Numbered from the stretch's first letter, positions 1 to 7,802 are shown. The stretch: 64,000 nucleotides of DNA from Catenulispora sp. EB89 (GCF_041261445.1 NZ_JBGCCU010000003.1:496001-560000), one strand, 5' to 3'. The notes: a model not told the origin generated them from the sequence alone. Translations and numbers: made by a program.

Positions 1-1632
1 CAGGTTCGCCAGCACGGCCTTGGCCGGGAGCAGCAGCGAGCGGAAGGTCCGGGCCAGGACCAGGAACGTGAGGACGGCCAGCACGGCCAGAAGGATGGGG
101 AACTGGCCGTACATCTTGTGGATGTTGTCGATGTTGGCCAGTGCGCTGGAGGCCACGAGCGTGCCTGGGACGGCGTGCTCGAGGGTGGTGCGGGTGAGCT
201 TGGCGACGTGCTGGCCCTGGCTGGTCGCGGCCTCGTCGCTCGGAAGGACGACCGTCATCGGCCACCGGGTGGTGGGGGTCTTTTCCGTACCGGGTGGCGG
301 CGTGGTCACCGGTACCACCGCGTGGATGCCGTTGCCGGGCATCAGCACCGTGGGTTCGGTGTTCGGCGGGGTCAGGACCACGTAGGGATTGAGCACACCG
401 CTGGGGATGTCCGCCGCACGCAGCGCCACGAGCCCTTGGCGGGCGTCGCCGGACTTGGCGAGGGAATCGGTGGTCGGGTCGCCCTCGTGGATGCCGAGCG
501 CGGTGACGGCGAGCGTGACCAGCACGGCCAGCGCCAGGCCGGCGGCCACCCAGCGTCGTCGGACCACCCAGCGGGCCCATGCGGTCCAGGCGCGGCTGGG
601 TTTGTCCTCGTGCCGCAGGTGCGGCCAGTCCAGGCGGCGGCCGAAGCCGGTGAGCGCGATCGGCAGCAGGGTCAGCGTCACGGCCACGCTGACCACCGGG
701 ATCAGCATGCCGCCGATGCCGATGGAGCGCATGAACTGGATCGGGACCACGATCAGCGACAGCAGGCCCAGCGCCACGGTCAGTCCGCTGACCAGCACGG
801 CCCGGCCGGCGGTGGCCATCGCGCGGTGCACGGCGGTCTCGTTGTCGGCGCCGTGCGCCACCTCCTCGCGCCACCGGGTCACCAGCAGCAGCGAGTAGTC
901 GATGGCCACACCCAGGCCGATCAGGCCGACCATGTACTGCACCACGGCCTGCACCTTCATGAACTCGGTCAGGAGCAGCACGACGAGGTAGCTGGACAGG
1001 ATGGAGACCGCGGCGATCATCAGCGGCAGCAGCGCGAGGAAGGACCCGAACACGAAGGCCAGCACGATGAGCGCGCCGGCCCCGCCGAGCAGGGCCTCGG
1101 TGAGCACACCGTTGCCGCCGCCGCTGCCGTTGGAGGACAGCGGGGTGATGCCGGTGACGTGCACCTGGGTCCCGGCCGGTGCCGCGGCGGCGAGCCGGCG
1201 CGGCAGCACGCGGGCCGCGTCGGTCTGCGTCTTCGCGTCCTTGACCTGGTCCCCGACCGCGGGGGTGAAGACGAGGGCGAACATGGTCCGGCCGTCGGCC
1301 CCGAGGAAGGTGCGGTCGCCGGTGTTGTAGTAGTCGGCGACACGCCCGGGGATCGCGGCGAGCGCGGGCTCCAGCGCGGGCCGCGCCGCCTCCGGGCTCT
1401 GCCCCGGCGGCAGAACGAACACCGGCACCAGCGGATCGAAGCCGCCGCCGATGTGGTACTGGGCGACCAGGGCGTCGCTCGCGGCCACCGACGGCGTGCC
1501 GGCGATGGCGAAGCTCTGGTTCAGGTGCTTGGACAGGATGGAGGAGGACCAGCCGCCGGCCAGGAACAGCACCAGCCACACCGCGGCGATCGCACGCCGG
1601 TTGGCGAGGACGAATCTCGAGAATCGTTCCAT
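1..1632 (-). CDS. MMPL-family (RND) membrane transporter, 3' end outside window
   Basis: Runs open from an ATG at 1632 to the window edge, giving 544 residues without a stop, so the C-terminal part is missing. Reverse-strand translation starts MERFSRFVLANRRAIAAVW, a typical MMPL N-terminus: a short cytoplasmic stretch then the first membrane helix. A long extracytoplasmic domain follows, then a bundle of hydrophobic helices with the segment GVAIDYSLLLVTRWREE near residues 240-256. That Asp-Tyr pair is the proton-relay signature of MmpL-type pumps. Proteins of this family export lipids or small hydrophobic molecules using the proton gradient; the substrate cannot be told here. A purine-rich stretch (AAGGGGGGA) precedes the start. 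It is divergent from rpiB. The assignment to family is firm, the role is not. Confidence 0.9.
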   Translation of the reverse strand, partial: MERFSRFVLANRRAIAAVWLVLFLAGGWSSSILSKHLNQSFAIAGTPSVAASDALVAQYHIGGGFDPLVPVFVLPPGQSPEAARPALEPALAAIPGRVADYYNTGDRTFLGADGRTMFALVFTPAVGDQVKDAKTQTDAARVLPRRLAAAAPAGTQVHVTGITPLSSNGSGGGNGVLTEALLGGAGALIVLAFVFGSFLALLPLMIAAVSILSSYLVVLLLTEFMKVQAVVQYMVGLIGLGVAIDYSLLLVTRWREEVAHGADNETAVHRAMATAGRAVLVSGLTVALGLLSLIVVPIQFMRSIGIGGMLIPVVSVAVTLTLLPIALTGFGRRLDWPHLRHEDKPSRAWTAWARWVVRRRWVAAGLALAVLVTLAVTALGIHEGDPTTDSLAKSGDARQGLVALRAADIPSGVLNPYVVLTPPNTEPTVLMPGNGIHAVVPVTTPPPGTEKTPTTRWPMTVVLPSDEAATSQGQHVAKLTRTTLEHAVPGTLVASSALANIDNIHKMYGQFPILLAVLAVLTFLVLARTFRSLLLPAKAVLANL

Positions 1633-1780
1633 GGCTGTCCCCCCTTCGGTCGATTTCGGTCCGGTGCCACTCCGCTCACTCCACGATCATGATTGACTAC
1701 CAGAACAACAGTGCACCACCGCACCACGCATCGCAATCGGCCGAACGGGTGGCCGGCTCGGCCCGGCGGGCCCCGGATGG

Positions 1781-1786
1781 GATAAT
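1781..1786 (+). promoter_or_regulatory. -10 hexamer (GATAAT), possible leaderless start of rpiB
   Basis: GATAAT lies 7 nt before the rpiB ATG at 1794, so transcription would begin at or within a base or two of the start codon. There is no Shine-Dalgarno sequence in front of that ATG. No convincing -35 hexamer is seen 17 nt upstream. Leaderless mRNAs are common in actinobacteria. Confidence 0.4.
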
Positions 1787-1793
1787 CCTCCAT

Positions 1794-2273
1794 ATGCGCA
1801 TCTACCTCGGCAGCGACCACGCCGGCTACGACCTGAAGAACCACCTCGTGACCTGGCTGACGGCCGCCGGGCACGAAGCCGTCGACTGCGGCCCGCACGC
1901 CTTCGACGCCCAGGACGACTACCCGCCGTACGTGATGCTGGCGGCCAGCAAGACCGCCGGCGACCCGGACGCCCTCGGCATCGTCATCGGCGGCTCCGGC
2001 AACGGCGAGGCGATCGCCGCCAACAAGATCCCCGGCATCCGCGCCGCCCTCGCCTGGAGCGAGGAGACCGCGCGGCTGGGACGGGAGCACAACAACGCGA
2101 ACGTCGTCAGCATCGGCGCCCGCATGCACACCGAGGACGAGGCCACGCGCTTCGTCGAGGTCTTCGTCAGCACCCCCTTCTCCAACGAGGAGCGCCACGT
2201 CCGCCGCATCGAGATGATGAGCGAGTACGAGAAGAGCGGGGTGCTGCCGGCCCTGCCCGGTGCCGCCGGCTGA
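1794..2273 (+). CDS. rpiB: Ribose-5-phosphate isomerase B
   Basis: A 159-residue protein beginning MRIYLGSDHAGYDLKNHL, the classic RpiB/LacAB N-terminus, followed by IGGSGNGEAIAANKI, the phosphate- and substrate-binding loop. RpiB interconverts ribose-5-phosphate and ribulose-5-phosphate in the pentose phosphate pathway, in the cytosol. Length matches the family. An upstream in-frame ATG at 1689 would add 35 residues unrelated to the family, so the ATG at 1794 is preferred. In place of the usual catalytic Cys, the residue before the GNG loop region is Ser (GGSGNG), as in the actinobacterial RpiB type that uses Glu. Followed by a hairpin terminator. Confidence 0.93.
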   Translation: MRIYLGSDHAGYDLKNHLVTWLTAAGHEAVDCGPHAFDAQDDYPPYVMLAASKTAGDPDALGIVIGGSGNGEAIAANKIPGIRAALAWSEETARLGREHNNANVVSIGARMHTEDEATRFVEVFVSTPFSNEERHVRRIEMMSEYEKSGVLPALPGAAG

Positions 2274-2305
2274 GGCACGACGGTCGCAAGAAGGCTGAGA
2301 CGCGG

Positions 2306-2336
2306 AAGGGCCGCCCGGGGTGATCGGGTGGCCCTT
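2306..2336 (+). terminator. Hairpin terminator after rpiB
   Basis: AAGGGCCGCCCGG pairs with TCGGGTGGCCCTT (two G-T pairs) around a short loop and ends in TTT. It begins 33 nt after the rpiB stop codon. Confidence 0.7.
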
Positions 2337-2415
2337 TGTGCTGCTCGCGGCCGCTTCCGGGCGCTCCTGGTCGCCCCTGCTCGTTCCCGGTCTCTCCCGG
2401 TCCGCGGACTTTGGT

Positions 2416-2865
2416 CTACCTCTGACTCAACGCCCCGTGGTGATCCGCCTGCGCGTCACCTTGGCGATCCGCGATGAGTCGGTCAAAGGCCTCTTCAAGG
2501 ACGTCGCCATAGCTCTTGCTGTCCGAGTACTCGACCACGGATCCGCGGTGGTCGGCCTGGTGGATCATCGTCCCGGCCTGGGCGACCAGCGCCACCGGCA
2601 CCTTCAGCGCCTGCGCCAGCCCCAGCTCGTAGTAACAGCTGGGCCGCTCCAGACTCAGATCGGCGACGACACCGATCGAATGGGACAGCGCGGAGAGCGT
2701 CTCCTCCAGATCGAAATCCGCCCCGTGCGCCGAAAGATGATCCAAAGGGAAATGGACATCGATTCCCGCATGCACGGCAGCCGAGGAAAGAACCGCACGC
2801 TTCTCCTTGTAGTGCGGGTCAGACTGGACCGGCATGATGACGTACACATAAGGCGTCGTACTCAC
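2416..2865 (-). CDS. TIR / nucleoside-deoxyribosyltransferase-like protein of a two-gene GC-poor cassette
   Basis: A 149-residue soluble protein from a GTG at 2865 that overlaps the stop of the upstream gene by 4 bp (GTGA), so the two are translationally coupled. Motifs in order: a first beta strand YVYVIMPV (6-13), DPHYKEKR, VVADLS (66-71) and CYYELGLAQAL (77-87), then PVALVAQAG. The strand-Asp plus YELG Glu (E80) arrangement is that of the nucleoside 2-deoxyribosyltransferase/TIR-like superfamily, in which this Glu attacks N-glycosidic bonds of nucleotides or NAD. The substrate here is unknown. The partner gene encodes a membrane protein. Base composition is visibly lower in GC than all neighbours, suggesting transfer. 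Superfamily assignment is by motif only; a defence or signalling role is inference. Confidence 0.72.
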   Translation of the reverse strand: MSTTPYVYVIMPVQSDPHYKEKRAVLSSAAVHAGIDVHFPLDHLSAHGADFDLEETLSALSHSIGVVADLSLERPSCYYELGLAQALKVPVALVAQAGTMIHQADHRGSVVEYSDSKSYGDVLEEAFDRLIADRQGDAQADHHGALSQR

Positions 2866-3473
2866 TGTTCCACTCCGACCCGGACCGCGCTGAAAGGCGA
2901 AAGGTGGCGGGTGACATCGCCCCAGCTCGAGGCCGCAAACACACACGTACCACCGAATACCAGGAGGAATATGAACATCATCGCCCTCGGGATGAAGTAC
3001 TCGGCGGTCGACGAACTCAGCCCACGCACCGGAGCTATCCTACGCCGCCCCACCCGCTGCAGCGCCTGAAGCCGCTCCAGCTCCGCCCACTCCTTCTCGA
3101 AGCACCGGAACGAGACGACCCTGTCATCGTCCTCGTCGAATTTCACGAGCGGCGCCATGTCGTTGATTATCTTGAACTTCGCGGTGTTCAAAGCCTTGAA
3201 GTCGTCTATCTGCATTATCCACAAAGCACACATGAGCGTAGCCGTCCCGCTCAGGATAAGAACACCACAGATCCCCACGAACAAGAACGACTTGTGCGAC
3301 GAGCTCCACGTGATCACCCCACCGGTCGCCAACAGCGTCGCGACCAGCACAGAATAATTCCACCGGTTCATCGACAGCCTGCGCTCAGTAACCTTCTCCG
3401 CAGACTCGTAGTACAGCTTGTACTCTTCAAAAGAAACCCGCGGAGCTGAGACCCGATTCGAACGCTGAGCCAT
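2862..3473 (-). CDS. Three-TM membrane protein partnered with TIR-like protein (SLATT/RipA-like)
   Basis: 203 residues from an ATG at 3473 with a strong GGGGAGGGG ribosome site. A charged N-terminal helix (EEYKLYYESAEKVTERR, 16-32) leads into helix 1 (about 39-57) and helix 2 (63-87). A cytoplasmic segment follows, containing the conserved-looking LNTAKFKIINDMAP and a coiled-coil-like stretch EKEWAELERLQALQ (126-139). A third helix lies at about 160-182. This plan resembles SLATT-type pore/sensor proteins and what I recall as RipA-family membrane proteins; neither can be confirmed here. It overlaps and precedes the TIR-like gene in one transcription unit. GC content around 3150-3330 drops to roughly half, far below the surroundings. 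Likely forms an oligomeric membrane partner or effector. Confidence 0.7.
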   Translation of the reverse strand: MAQRSNRVSAPRVSFEEYKLYYESAEKVTERRLSMNRWNYSVLVATLLATGGVITWSSSHKSFLFVGICGVLILSGTATLMCALWIMQIDDFKALNTAKFKIINDMAPLVKFDEDDDRVVSFRCFEKEWAELERLQALQRVGRRRIAPVRGLSSSTAEYFIPRAMMFIFLLVFGGTCVFAASSWGDVTRHLSPFSAVRVGVEQ

Positions 3474-3560
3474 CGCCCCTCCCCAGGCCTGCCGATCTCG
3501 GATGCTCGCGAGGATAGCCGAAGATCAGAGCCCGTACGCCGGACGGCCCGCGAGACGCCG

Positions 3561-3598
3561 AGAGCCCAGCTCCGCCGCGAGGGCCTGAGCTGGGCTCT
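3561..3598 (-). terminator. 12-bp perfect hairpin downstream of tRNA-Gly
   Basis: AGAGCCCAGCTC at 3561-3572 pairs perfectly with GAGCTGGGCTCT at 3587-3598 around a 14-nt loop. It begins 11 nt past the 3' end of the minus-strand tRNA-Gly. There is no U-tract, as is usual in high-GC actinobacteria. Confidence 0.65.
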
Positions 3599-3608
3599 GG
3601 AAGTACAG

Positions 3609-3679
3609 AGCGGATGACCGGGATCGAACCGGCACAATCTGCTTGGAAGGCAGAGACTCTACCATTGAGCTACATCCGC
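3609..3679 (-). tRNA. tRNA-Gly (anticodon TCC)
   Basis: 71 nt on the minus strand. The acceptor arm GCGGATG/CATCCGC pairs fully, the D-arm contains TAGCTCAATGGTAGA, the anticodon loop reads CTTCCAA (anticodon TCC, decoding GGA), and the T-arm contains GGTTCGATCCC. No CCA is encoded. It borders the GC-poor two-gene cassette, which lies beyond its 3' end, the usual side for island integration at tRNA genes. Confidence 0.95.
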
Positions 3680-3822
3680 ACCCGCGGTGCCGAAGCATCG
3701 CGCGTGCCTCTATCTTGGCACACTCGGCGCCTCCTTCTCACCCCGGTTCCCGGTCCGATGCGGTGAGCGCCACGCCATGCCGCAGTCGCCTCGCGCCCGG
3801 ACCTCGCGGCGCGCGTCCGCCG

Positions 3823-5163
3823 CTAGGTGCGCCAGACCACTACGAGGGCGCGGTCGTCTTTGACGTTCGGGGCGACTTCGTTGATGAGGCGGTCGGCGCC
3901 GCCGGTGAAGCCGGGGGTGAGGCGGGTTTCGGCGGCGCCGAGGAGGCGGTCGAGGCCTTCGTCGAGGTCGCGGCCGGGGCGTTCTACGAGGCCGTCGGTG
4001 AAGAGGAGGAGGGCGTCGCCTCGGTCGAGGCAGCCTTCGGTGGCGGGGAATTCTGCGTCGTCGAGGATGCCCAGGAGGGGGCCTTCGGCTTCTTCGGTGG
4101 ACCAGCGGCCGGTTTTGGCTGTCAGGCGGGCGATTGGGGGGTGGCCTGCGCTGTGGAAGCGGTAGTGGCCGGTTTCCAGTTCGACGACCAGGTGGACGGC
4201 GGTGGCGAAGCCTTCGTCCCAGTCCTGGCGGAGGAGGTACTTGTTCGCCGAGGCCAGGAAGTCGCGGGAGGGGACGGTGCCCAGGAGGCCGCCGAAGGCT
4301 CCCGACAGCAGGAGGGCGCGGGTGCCCGCCGCCAGGCCCTTGCCGCTGACGTCGACGAGGCCGAGTTCCAGGGTCTGGCCTTGGGTCGGGGGTTCGTCGG
4401 GGTCGGGAGCCGGTGCGGCGTGGGCGTGGGAGCGGGGGTGGGAGCCGGGGTCGGGATCGGAGGCGACGGCGGCCGGCGCGGAGGCGGCGGCCTGGCTCGC
4501 AGCGGTCGACCCGCCGGGCACACTGCTCGTCCCGATCGCGGTCGTCGCGGGCTCGGGGCGGCGCTGGGCCGGGAACGCCGGGTGCGAGAGTGCGGCGATG
4601 AGGAAGTCGCCGGCGAAGGACTGGCCGCCGGCCGAGCGGATCGACATGTCGACATGCCAGTCGGGCGGCAGGCGCGGCACCAGGCCCTGGGCCCGGAGGC
4701 GCTCCCGGAGGTCCAGGAGCATCGCCTCGCCGCGGGTGCCCTGGACGCCGAGGCGGAGCCGGGAGCGGGAGGTCAGTATCACCAGTGCCGCGGTGGCGAA
4801 GACGGCCAGGGCCGAGCCGAAGGCCACGCCGGCGCGCTCGCGGTGCCAGGACACGGCCATCAGGACCGCGATGCAGATCACCAGCAGGAGCAGCTGGCCG
4901 CGCAGCTTCATCAGCAGGCCGCCGGCCAGGACCGGCAGGGCGAGCATGGCCGGGGTCCAGGCCTCGGGGAAGGCCACCGTCAGCATGCCGAAGCCGACCG
5001 CCACCATCCCGAGGGCGGGCAGCAGGTACAGGTCCGAGGCCATGGCGTGGTCGGTCAGCCAGCGACCGGTCCTGCCCTCGGCGAGTCGGCCGCCGGCGAA
5101 GCGCCGGCGTCGCTTGGTGGCCGTGCGTCTGCCGGACTGCCCATTCCCCGAGTCCGCGGTCAT
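3823..5163 (-). CDS. SpoIIE/PP2C-type serine phosphatase with membrane domain
   Basis: 446 residues from an ATG at 5163. A basic N-terminus (KRRRR) is followed by about four membrane helices (residues 45-130), a linker, and a C-terminal SpoIIE-like phosphatase domain. Its motifs include SFAGDFLIA, LVDVSGKGLAAG, HPPIARL and DALLLFTDGLVERPG, including the metal-binding Asp residues of the PP2C fold. An unusual Ala/Pro/His-rich insert of about 60 residues interrupts the domain between FAGDF and DVSGKG. Such phosphatases dephosphorylate anti-anti-sigma factors and so switch alternative sigma factors; the partner is not in this window. It reads in the same direction as the glycosylase upstream but is separated from it by about 90 bp. 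Confidence 0.85.
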   Translation of the reverse strand: MTADSGNGQSGRRTATKRRRRFAGGRLAEGRTGRWLTDHAMASDLYLLPALGMVAVGFGMLTVAFPEAWTPAMLALPVLAGGLLMKLRGQLLLLVICIAVLMAVSWHRERAGVAFGSALAVFATAALVILTSRSRLRLGVQGTRGEAMLLDLRERLRAQGLVPRLPPDWHVDMSIRSAGGQSFAGDFLIAALSHPAFPAQRRPEPATTAIGTSSVPGGSTAASQAAASAPAAVASDPDPGSHPRSHAHAAPAPDPDEPPTQGQTLELGLVDVSGKGLAAGTRALLLSGAFGGLLGTVPSRDFLASANKYLLRQDWDEGFATAVHLVVELETGHYRFHSAGHPPIARLTAKTGRWSTEEAEGPLLGILDDAEFPATEGCLDRGDALLLFTDGLVERPGRDLDEGLDRLLGAAETRLTPGFTGGADRLINEVAPNVKDDRALVVVWRT

Positions 5164-5255
5164 GCGCGAACCATATCGGGAGTACGGCCCCTTCGTCACC
5201 CTGCGATCACAAGCCCGCACGGTGTGCGGTCGATCATCGGGCTCGAAGATCGTTT

Positions 5256-6095
5256 TTACCCTCGGGCTGCGGCCTTCTGACACGTCGGGCACCAGAACAG
5301 GTTCCGGTCGCGCACCCCGGCGGTCGCCACCGGCGTGCCGCAGACCAGACACGGCTGGCCGTCGCGGCGGTAGACGTACACCTCGCCGCCGTGGTCGTCC
5401 TTGCGCGGCGGACGCCCCATCGCCTCCGGCGTGTGCTGCGGCCAGACGGTGTCGATGCGGCCGATGCGCGCGCCCTCGGCCATCAGCACCACCAGGTCGT
5501 CCCACATCCCGTCCCACTGCTCGCGGGTGAGGTCGCGGCCCTTGCGGTAGGGGTCGAGTCCGGCGCGGAACAGCACCTCGGCACGATAGACGTTGCCCAC
5601 GCCGGAGAGCACCGGCTGCTCCATCAGCAGCTCGGCGATGGTCAGGGAGCTGGCCGAGATCTTGCGCCAGGCCAGGTCCGGGTCGGCGTCGGCGCGCAGC
5701 GGGTCCGGGCCCAGGCGGCGCAGCAGGGCGGAGCGCTCGTCGGGGCCGTAGAGGTCGCACGCCGAGGCCCCGCGCAGGTCGGCGTGGCCGGACTTGCCCA
5801 CCATCCGCAGCCGCACCTGGCCCACCACCGGACCGGGCGGTTCCTCCGCGACGTGGAACTTGCCGTACAAACCCAGGTGGACGTGGATCCAACGGTCGGG
5901 GCCGAAACCGATGAACAAATGCTTCCCGTGCGCTTCCGAACCGGCATACGGAAGATCTGCCACCAGCCGCGCACCGGCTTCAAAACGCCCCTGCGGGCTG
6001 CTGACCTCGAACAACGGCGATTCGGAGGTATGTTCGGGGGTGAAGACCGAGTCGAGTTTGCCGGCAAGACGGTGAATCACGTGACCTTCGGGCAT
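5256..6095 (-). CDS. nei: Fpg/Nei-family DNA glycosylase/AP lyase (Nei1-like)
   Basis: 279 residues, beginning MPEGHVIHRLA. After Met removal, the N-terminal Pro is the Schiff-base nucleophile and the next Glu is catalytic. The PEGH start and the segment SSPQGRF match mycobacterial Nei1 rather than Fpg (PELPE). Central motifs KHLFIGF, HVHLGLYGKF and SGVGNVYRAEVLFRAG (helix-two-turn-helix) are intact. A C-terminal zinc finger is present as CLVCG...FWCPTC. It excises oxidised bases, mainly pyrimidines, and nicks the abasic site. The ATG at 6095 is chosen because catalysis requires Pro at position 2; longer in-frame starts are ruled out. Divergent from the Gln/Gly-rich protein. Confidence 0.92.
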   Translation of the reverse strand: MPEGHVIHRLAGKLDSVFTPEHTSESPLFEVSSPQGRFEAGARLVADLPYAGSEAHGKHLFIGFGPDRWIHVHLGLYGKFHVAEEPPGPVVGQVRLRMVGKSGHADLRGASACDLYGPDERSALLRRLGPDPLRADADPDLAWRKISASSLTIAELLMEQPVLSGVGNVYRAEVLFRAGLDPYRKGRDLTREQWDGMWDDLVVLMAEGARIGRIDTVWPQHTPEAMGRPPRKDDHGGEVYVYRRDGQPCLVCGTPVATAGVRDRNLFWCPTCQKAAARG

Positions 6096-6152
6096 ACCTA
6101 AGGACACTACCCGTCCCCACTGACACTCGATCGCGACGAAGGCGGCAGCCTG

Positions 6153-6743
6153 ATGACCATTGAGAGCCTCGGCCGCAAGAGCGGCCCCAAGCCCGGAGAC
6201 CTCGGCGCGACACCGCGCCACAGCCGACGTCCGCAGCCGGAGACGAGGGGTGTGCCCACCGCGCGCCCCAAGCCGGCGCCGCCGCGGACGCCTCCGGGTA
6301 TGGGAGAGGCGCGACGGGCCGTCCCGGCGCCGCCGACGCCGAGGGATCAGGGGCACCAGGGACCGCAGGCACAGCAGGGACAACAAGGGCAAGGCCAGGG
6401 ACAAGGACAGGGACAAGAACAGGCCCAGGGCCGAGGACCGGGAGCAGTACCGGCGTCACCCGCCCAGATGCACGCTCAGGCTCAGGCACAGGCCCAAGCG
6501 CAGCCGCAGACCCAGTCCCGCGTCGGCGACGGAAAGCCGGCCAGGCCCCCCGAAGCCCAGACCACCCGCGATCGAGGCCCCGGACAGGCACCGGGCCAGC
6601 AGAAACCCCGCGGTCGCGGCGACGGAAAGACCGAGAACCGCGGAGAACGCTCCCTCTACGACGGCGGCTCTCCCTCCGCGAACCGCCTCGGTCCGGCGAA
6701 GGCGATGCGCGCGCGAGACGTTTCACGACCGCGGGACTGGTGA
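6153..6743 (+). CDS. Gln/Gly/Pro-rich disordered protein with conserved-looking C-terminus
   Basis: 196 residues, no recognised domain. The middle is low complexity: GQ repeats (about residues 69-95) and AQ repeats (107-118), from near-repetitive CAAGGCCAGGGACAAGG DNA. The final segment AKAMRARDVSRPRDW looks like a tail motif I associate with small actinobacterial proteins, which is the main reason to believe the frame. The overlapping frame at 6160-6828 gives only Arg-rich translation and is less likely. It is divergent from nei and followed 26 bp later by a good terminator, consistent with a real transcript. Function unknown; a nucleic-acid or scaffold role would be guesswork. Confidence 0.6.
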   Translation: MTIESLGRKSGPKPGDLGATPRHSRRPQPETRGVPTARPKPAPPRTPPGMGEARRAVPAPPTPRDQGHQGPQAQQGQQGQGQGQGQGQEQAQGRGPGAVPASPAQMHAQAQAQAQAQPQTQSRVGDGKPARPPEAQTTRDRGPGQAPGQQKPRGRGDGKTENRGERSLYDGGSPSANRLGPAKAMRARDVSRPRDW

Positions 6744-6768
6744 TGGGGGGACACGGAGATATACGGCG

Positions 6769-6801
6769 AAGGCCCGGGACCGTCAGGTCACCGGGCCTTT
6801 T
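6769..6801 (+). terminator. Hairpin terminator with TTTT
   Basis: AAGGCCCGG (6769-6777) pairs with CCGGGCCTT (6791-6799), followed by TT. It ends the transcript of the Gln/Gly-rich gene. It lies 9 nt before the 3' end of the opposing tRNA-Pro and may serve both. Confidence 0.7.
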
Positions 6802-6809
6802 GCGTCATG

Positions 6810-6883
6810 TCGGGATGACAGGATTTGAACCTGCGACATCGTGCCCCCAAAGCACGCGCGCTACCAAGCTGCGCCACATCCCG
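6810..6883 (-). tRNA. tRNA-Pro (anticodon TGG)
   Basis: 74 nt on the minus strand. Acceptor CGGGATG pairs with CATCCCG; the anticodon stem-loop is CGTGC-TTTGGGG-GCACG with anticodon TGG (decodes CCA); the T-arm contains GGTTCAAATCC. CCA is not encoded. Confidence 0.94.
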
Positions 6884-7052
6884 CGGTCCTCGCGACAGCA
6901 GATTAGCACTGAGGTAGTCCTACAGTCCTGGCGCTTTTAGCGCTGGACGGCGGGAACCATGTAAGCGGTCCCCGCCGGTTGCGCACCTCTATAGCGCCCT
7001 CCCCATAGACGACCCCGCGCAGGGGCTACCCAGGGCGCTACCGAGCTCTTCG

Positions 7053-7688
7053 CTAGTCGAAGATCGGGCCCTGAGTCCGGGTCCGCTTGAGCTCGAAGAA
7101 CCCGGGGGTGGAGGCCACCAGGAGGCAGCCGTCCCACAGCTTGCCCGCGTCCTCGCCCTTCGGCGCCGGGGTCACGACCGGGCCGAAGAAGGCCACGCCG
7201 TTCACCGCGACGACCGGGGTGCCGACGTCCTGGCCGACCAGGGTGATGCCCTCGGAGTGGGACTTGCGCAGCGCCTCGTCGTAGCGGTCGGTGTCGGCGG
7301 CGTCGGCGAGGGAGGCCGGCAGGCCGACCTCCTCCAGCGCCTCGACGATCACCTCGCGGGTGTACTCGCGGCCGCCGGGGTGGTGCCGGGTGCCCAGCGC
7401 CGTGTAGAGCGGGAGCACGTACTCGTCGCCGTGCTCCTGCTGCGCGGCGGTGACCACGCGGACCGGGCCCCAGCCGCGGTCCATCATCTCGCGGTAGTTC
7501 TCGGGCAGGTCGTCGCGCTTCTCGTTGAGGACCGACAGCGACATGACGTGCCAGCGCACGTCGACCGGCCGGGACTTCTCCACTTCCAGCATCCAGCGGG
7601 AGGTCATCCAGGCCCAGGGGCACAGGGGGTCGAACCAGAAGTCGGCCACGGCGCGGGCGGCGGCCGTTTCGGGGGTAGGAGAGCTCAT
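7053..7688 (-). CDS. DsbA-family mycothiol-dependent nitroreductase-like protein
   Basis: 211 residues. The sequence [18 protein letters not shown] near the N-terminus, then [25 protein letters not shown] and the ending [15 protein letters not shown], follow Mycobacterium Rv2466c, a thioredoxin-fold reductase that uses mycothiol. In Rv2466c the active site is CPWC; here it is CPWA, so only the nucleophilic Cys remains and the enzyme should work by a monothiol mechanism. The start is uncertain: ATG at 7688 (chosen) or ATG at 7706; neither has a clear ribosome site. It is divergent from pepN, with a CCTGCGG/CCGCAGG palindrome (7711-7730) just upstream. Confidence 0.87.
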   Translation of the reverse strand: MSSPTPETAAARAVADFWFDPLCPWAWMTSRWMLEVEKSRPVDVRWHVMSLSVLNEKRDDLPENYREMMDRGWGPVRVVTAAQQEHGDEYVLPLYTALGTRHHPGGREYTREVIVEALEEVGLPASLADAADTDRYDEALRKSHSEGITLVGQDVGTPVVAVNGVAFFGPVVTPAPKGEDAGKLWDGCLLVASTPGFFELKRTRTQGPIFD

Positions 7689-7710
7689 GTCCGATGCCAA
7701 CACCATCGGA

Positions 7711-7730
7711 CCTGCGGCTAATCCCGCAGG
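7711..7730. promoter_or_regulatory. Palindrome between dsbA-like gene and pepN
   Basis: CCTGCGG-6-CCGCAGG, a perfect 7-bp inverted repeat just upstream of the minus-strand start and about 70 bp before pepN. It could be an operator or a small RNA hairpin; no regulator is implicated. Confidence 0.3.
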
Positions 7731-7802
7731 CGCCCGCGAGGGCGATCGTGCGAGGATCGATGGCAGTTATTTCGACTCGAAGCGACAAGGAGCCGTGCAA
7801 GG

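Noticed and set aside
118-1692. 524-codon plus-strand frame over the MMPL gene
   Set aside because: Low-complexity translation; the minus strand encodes a clear MMPL protein.
2280-3700. Attachment-site repeats for an island at tRNA-Gly
   Set aside because: Looked for a copy of the tRNA 3' end (GGGATCGAACCGG) near the left edge of the GC-poor cassette and found none; no integrase is present.
3680-3760. Promoter of tRNA-Gly
   Set aside because: A GATAGA-like box exists on the minus strand but no -35 at workable spacing, so it is not listed.
4134-6800. Overlapping plus-strand Arg-rich frames across the phosphatase and glycosylase
   Set aside because: Composition typical of off-frame translation in 70% GC DNA.
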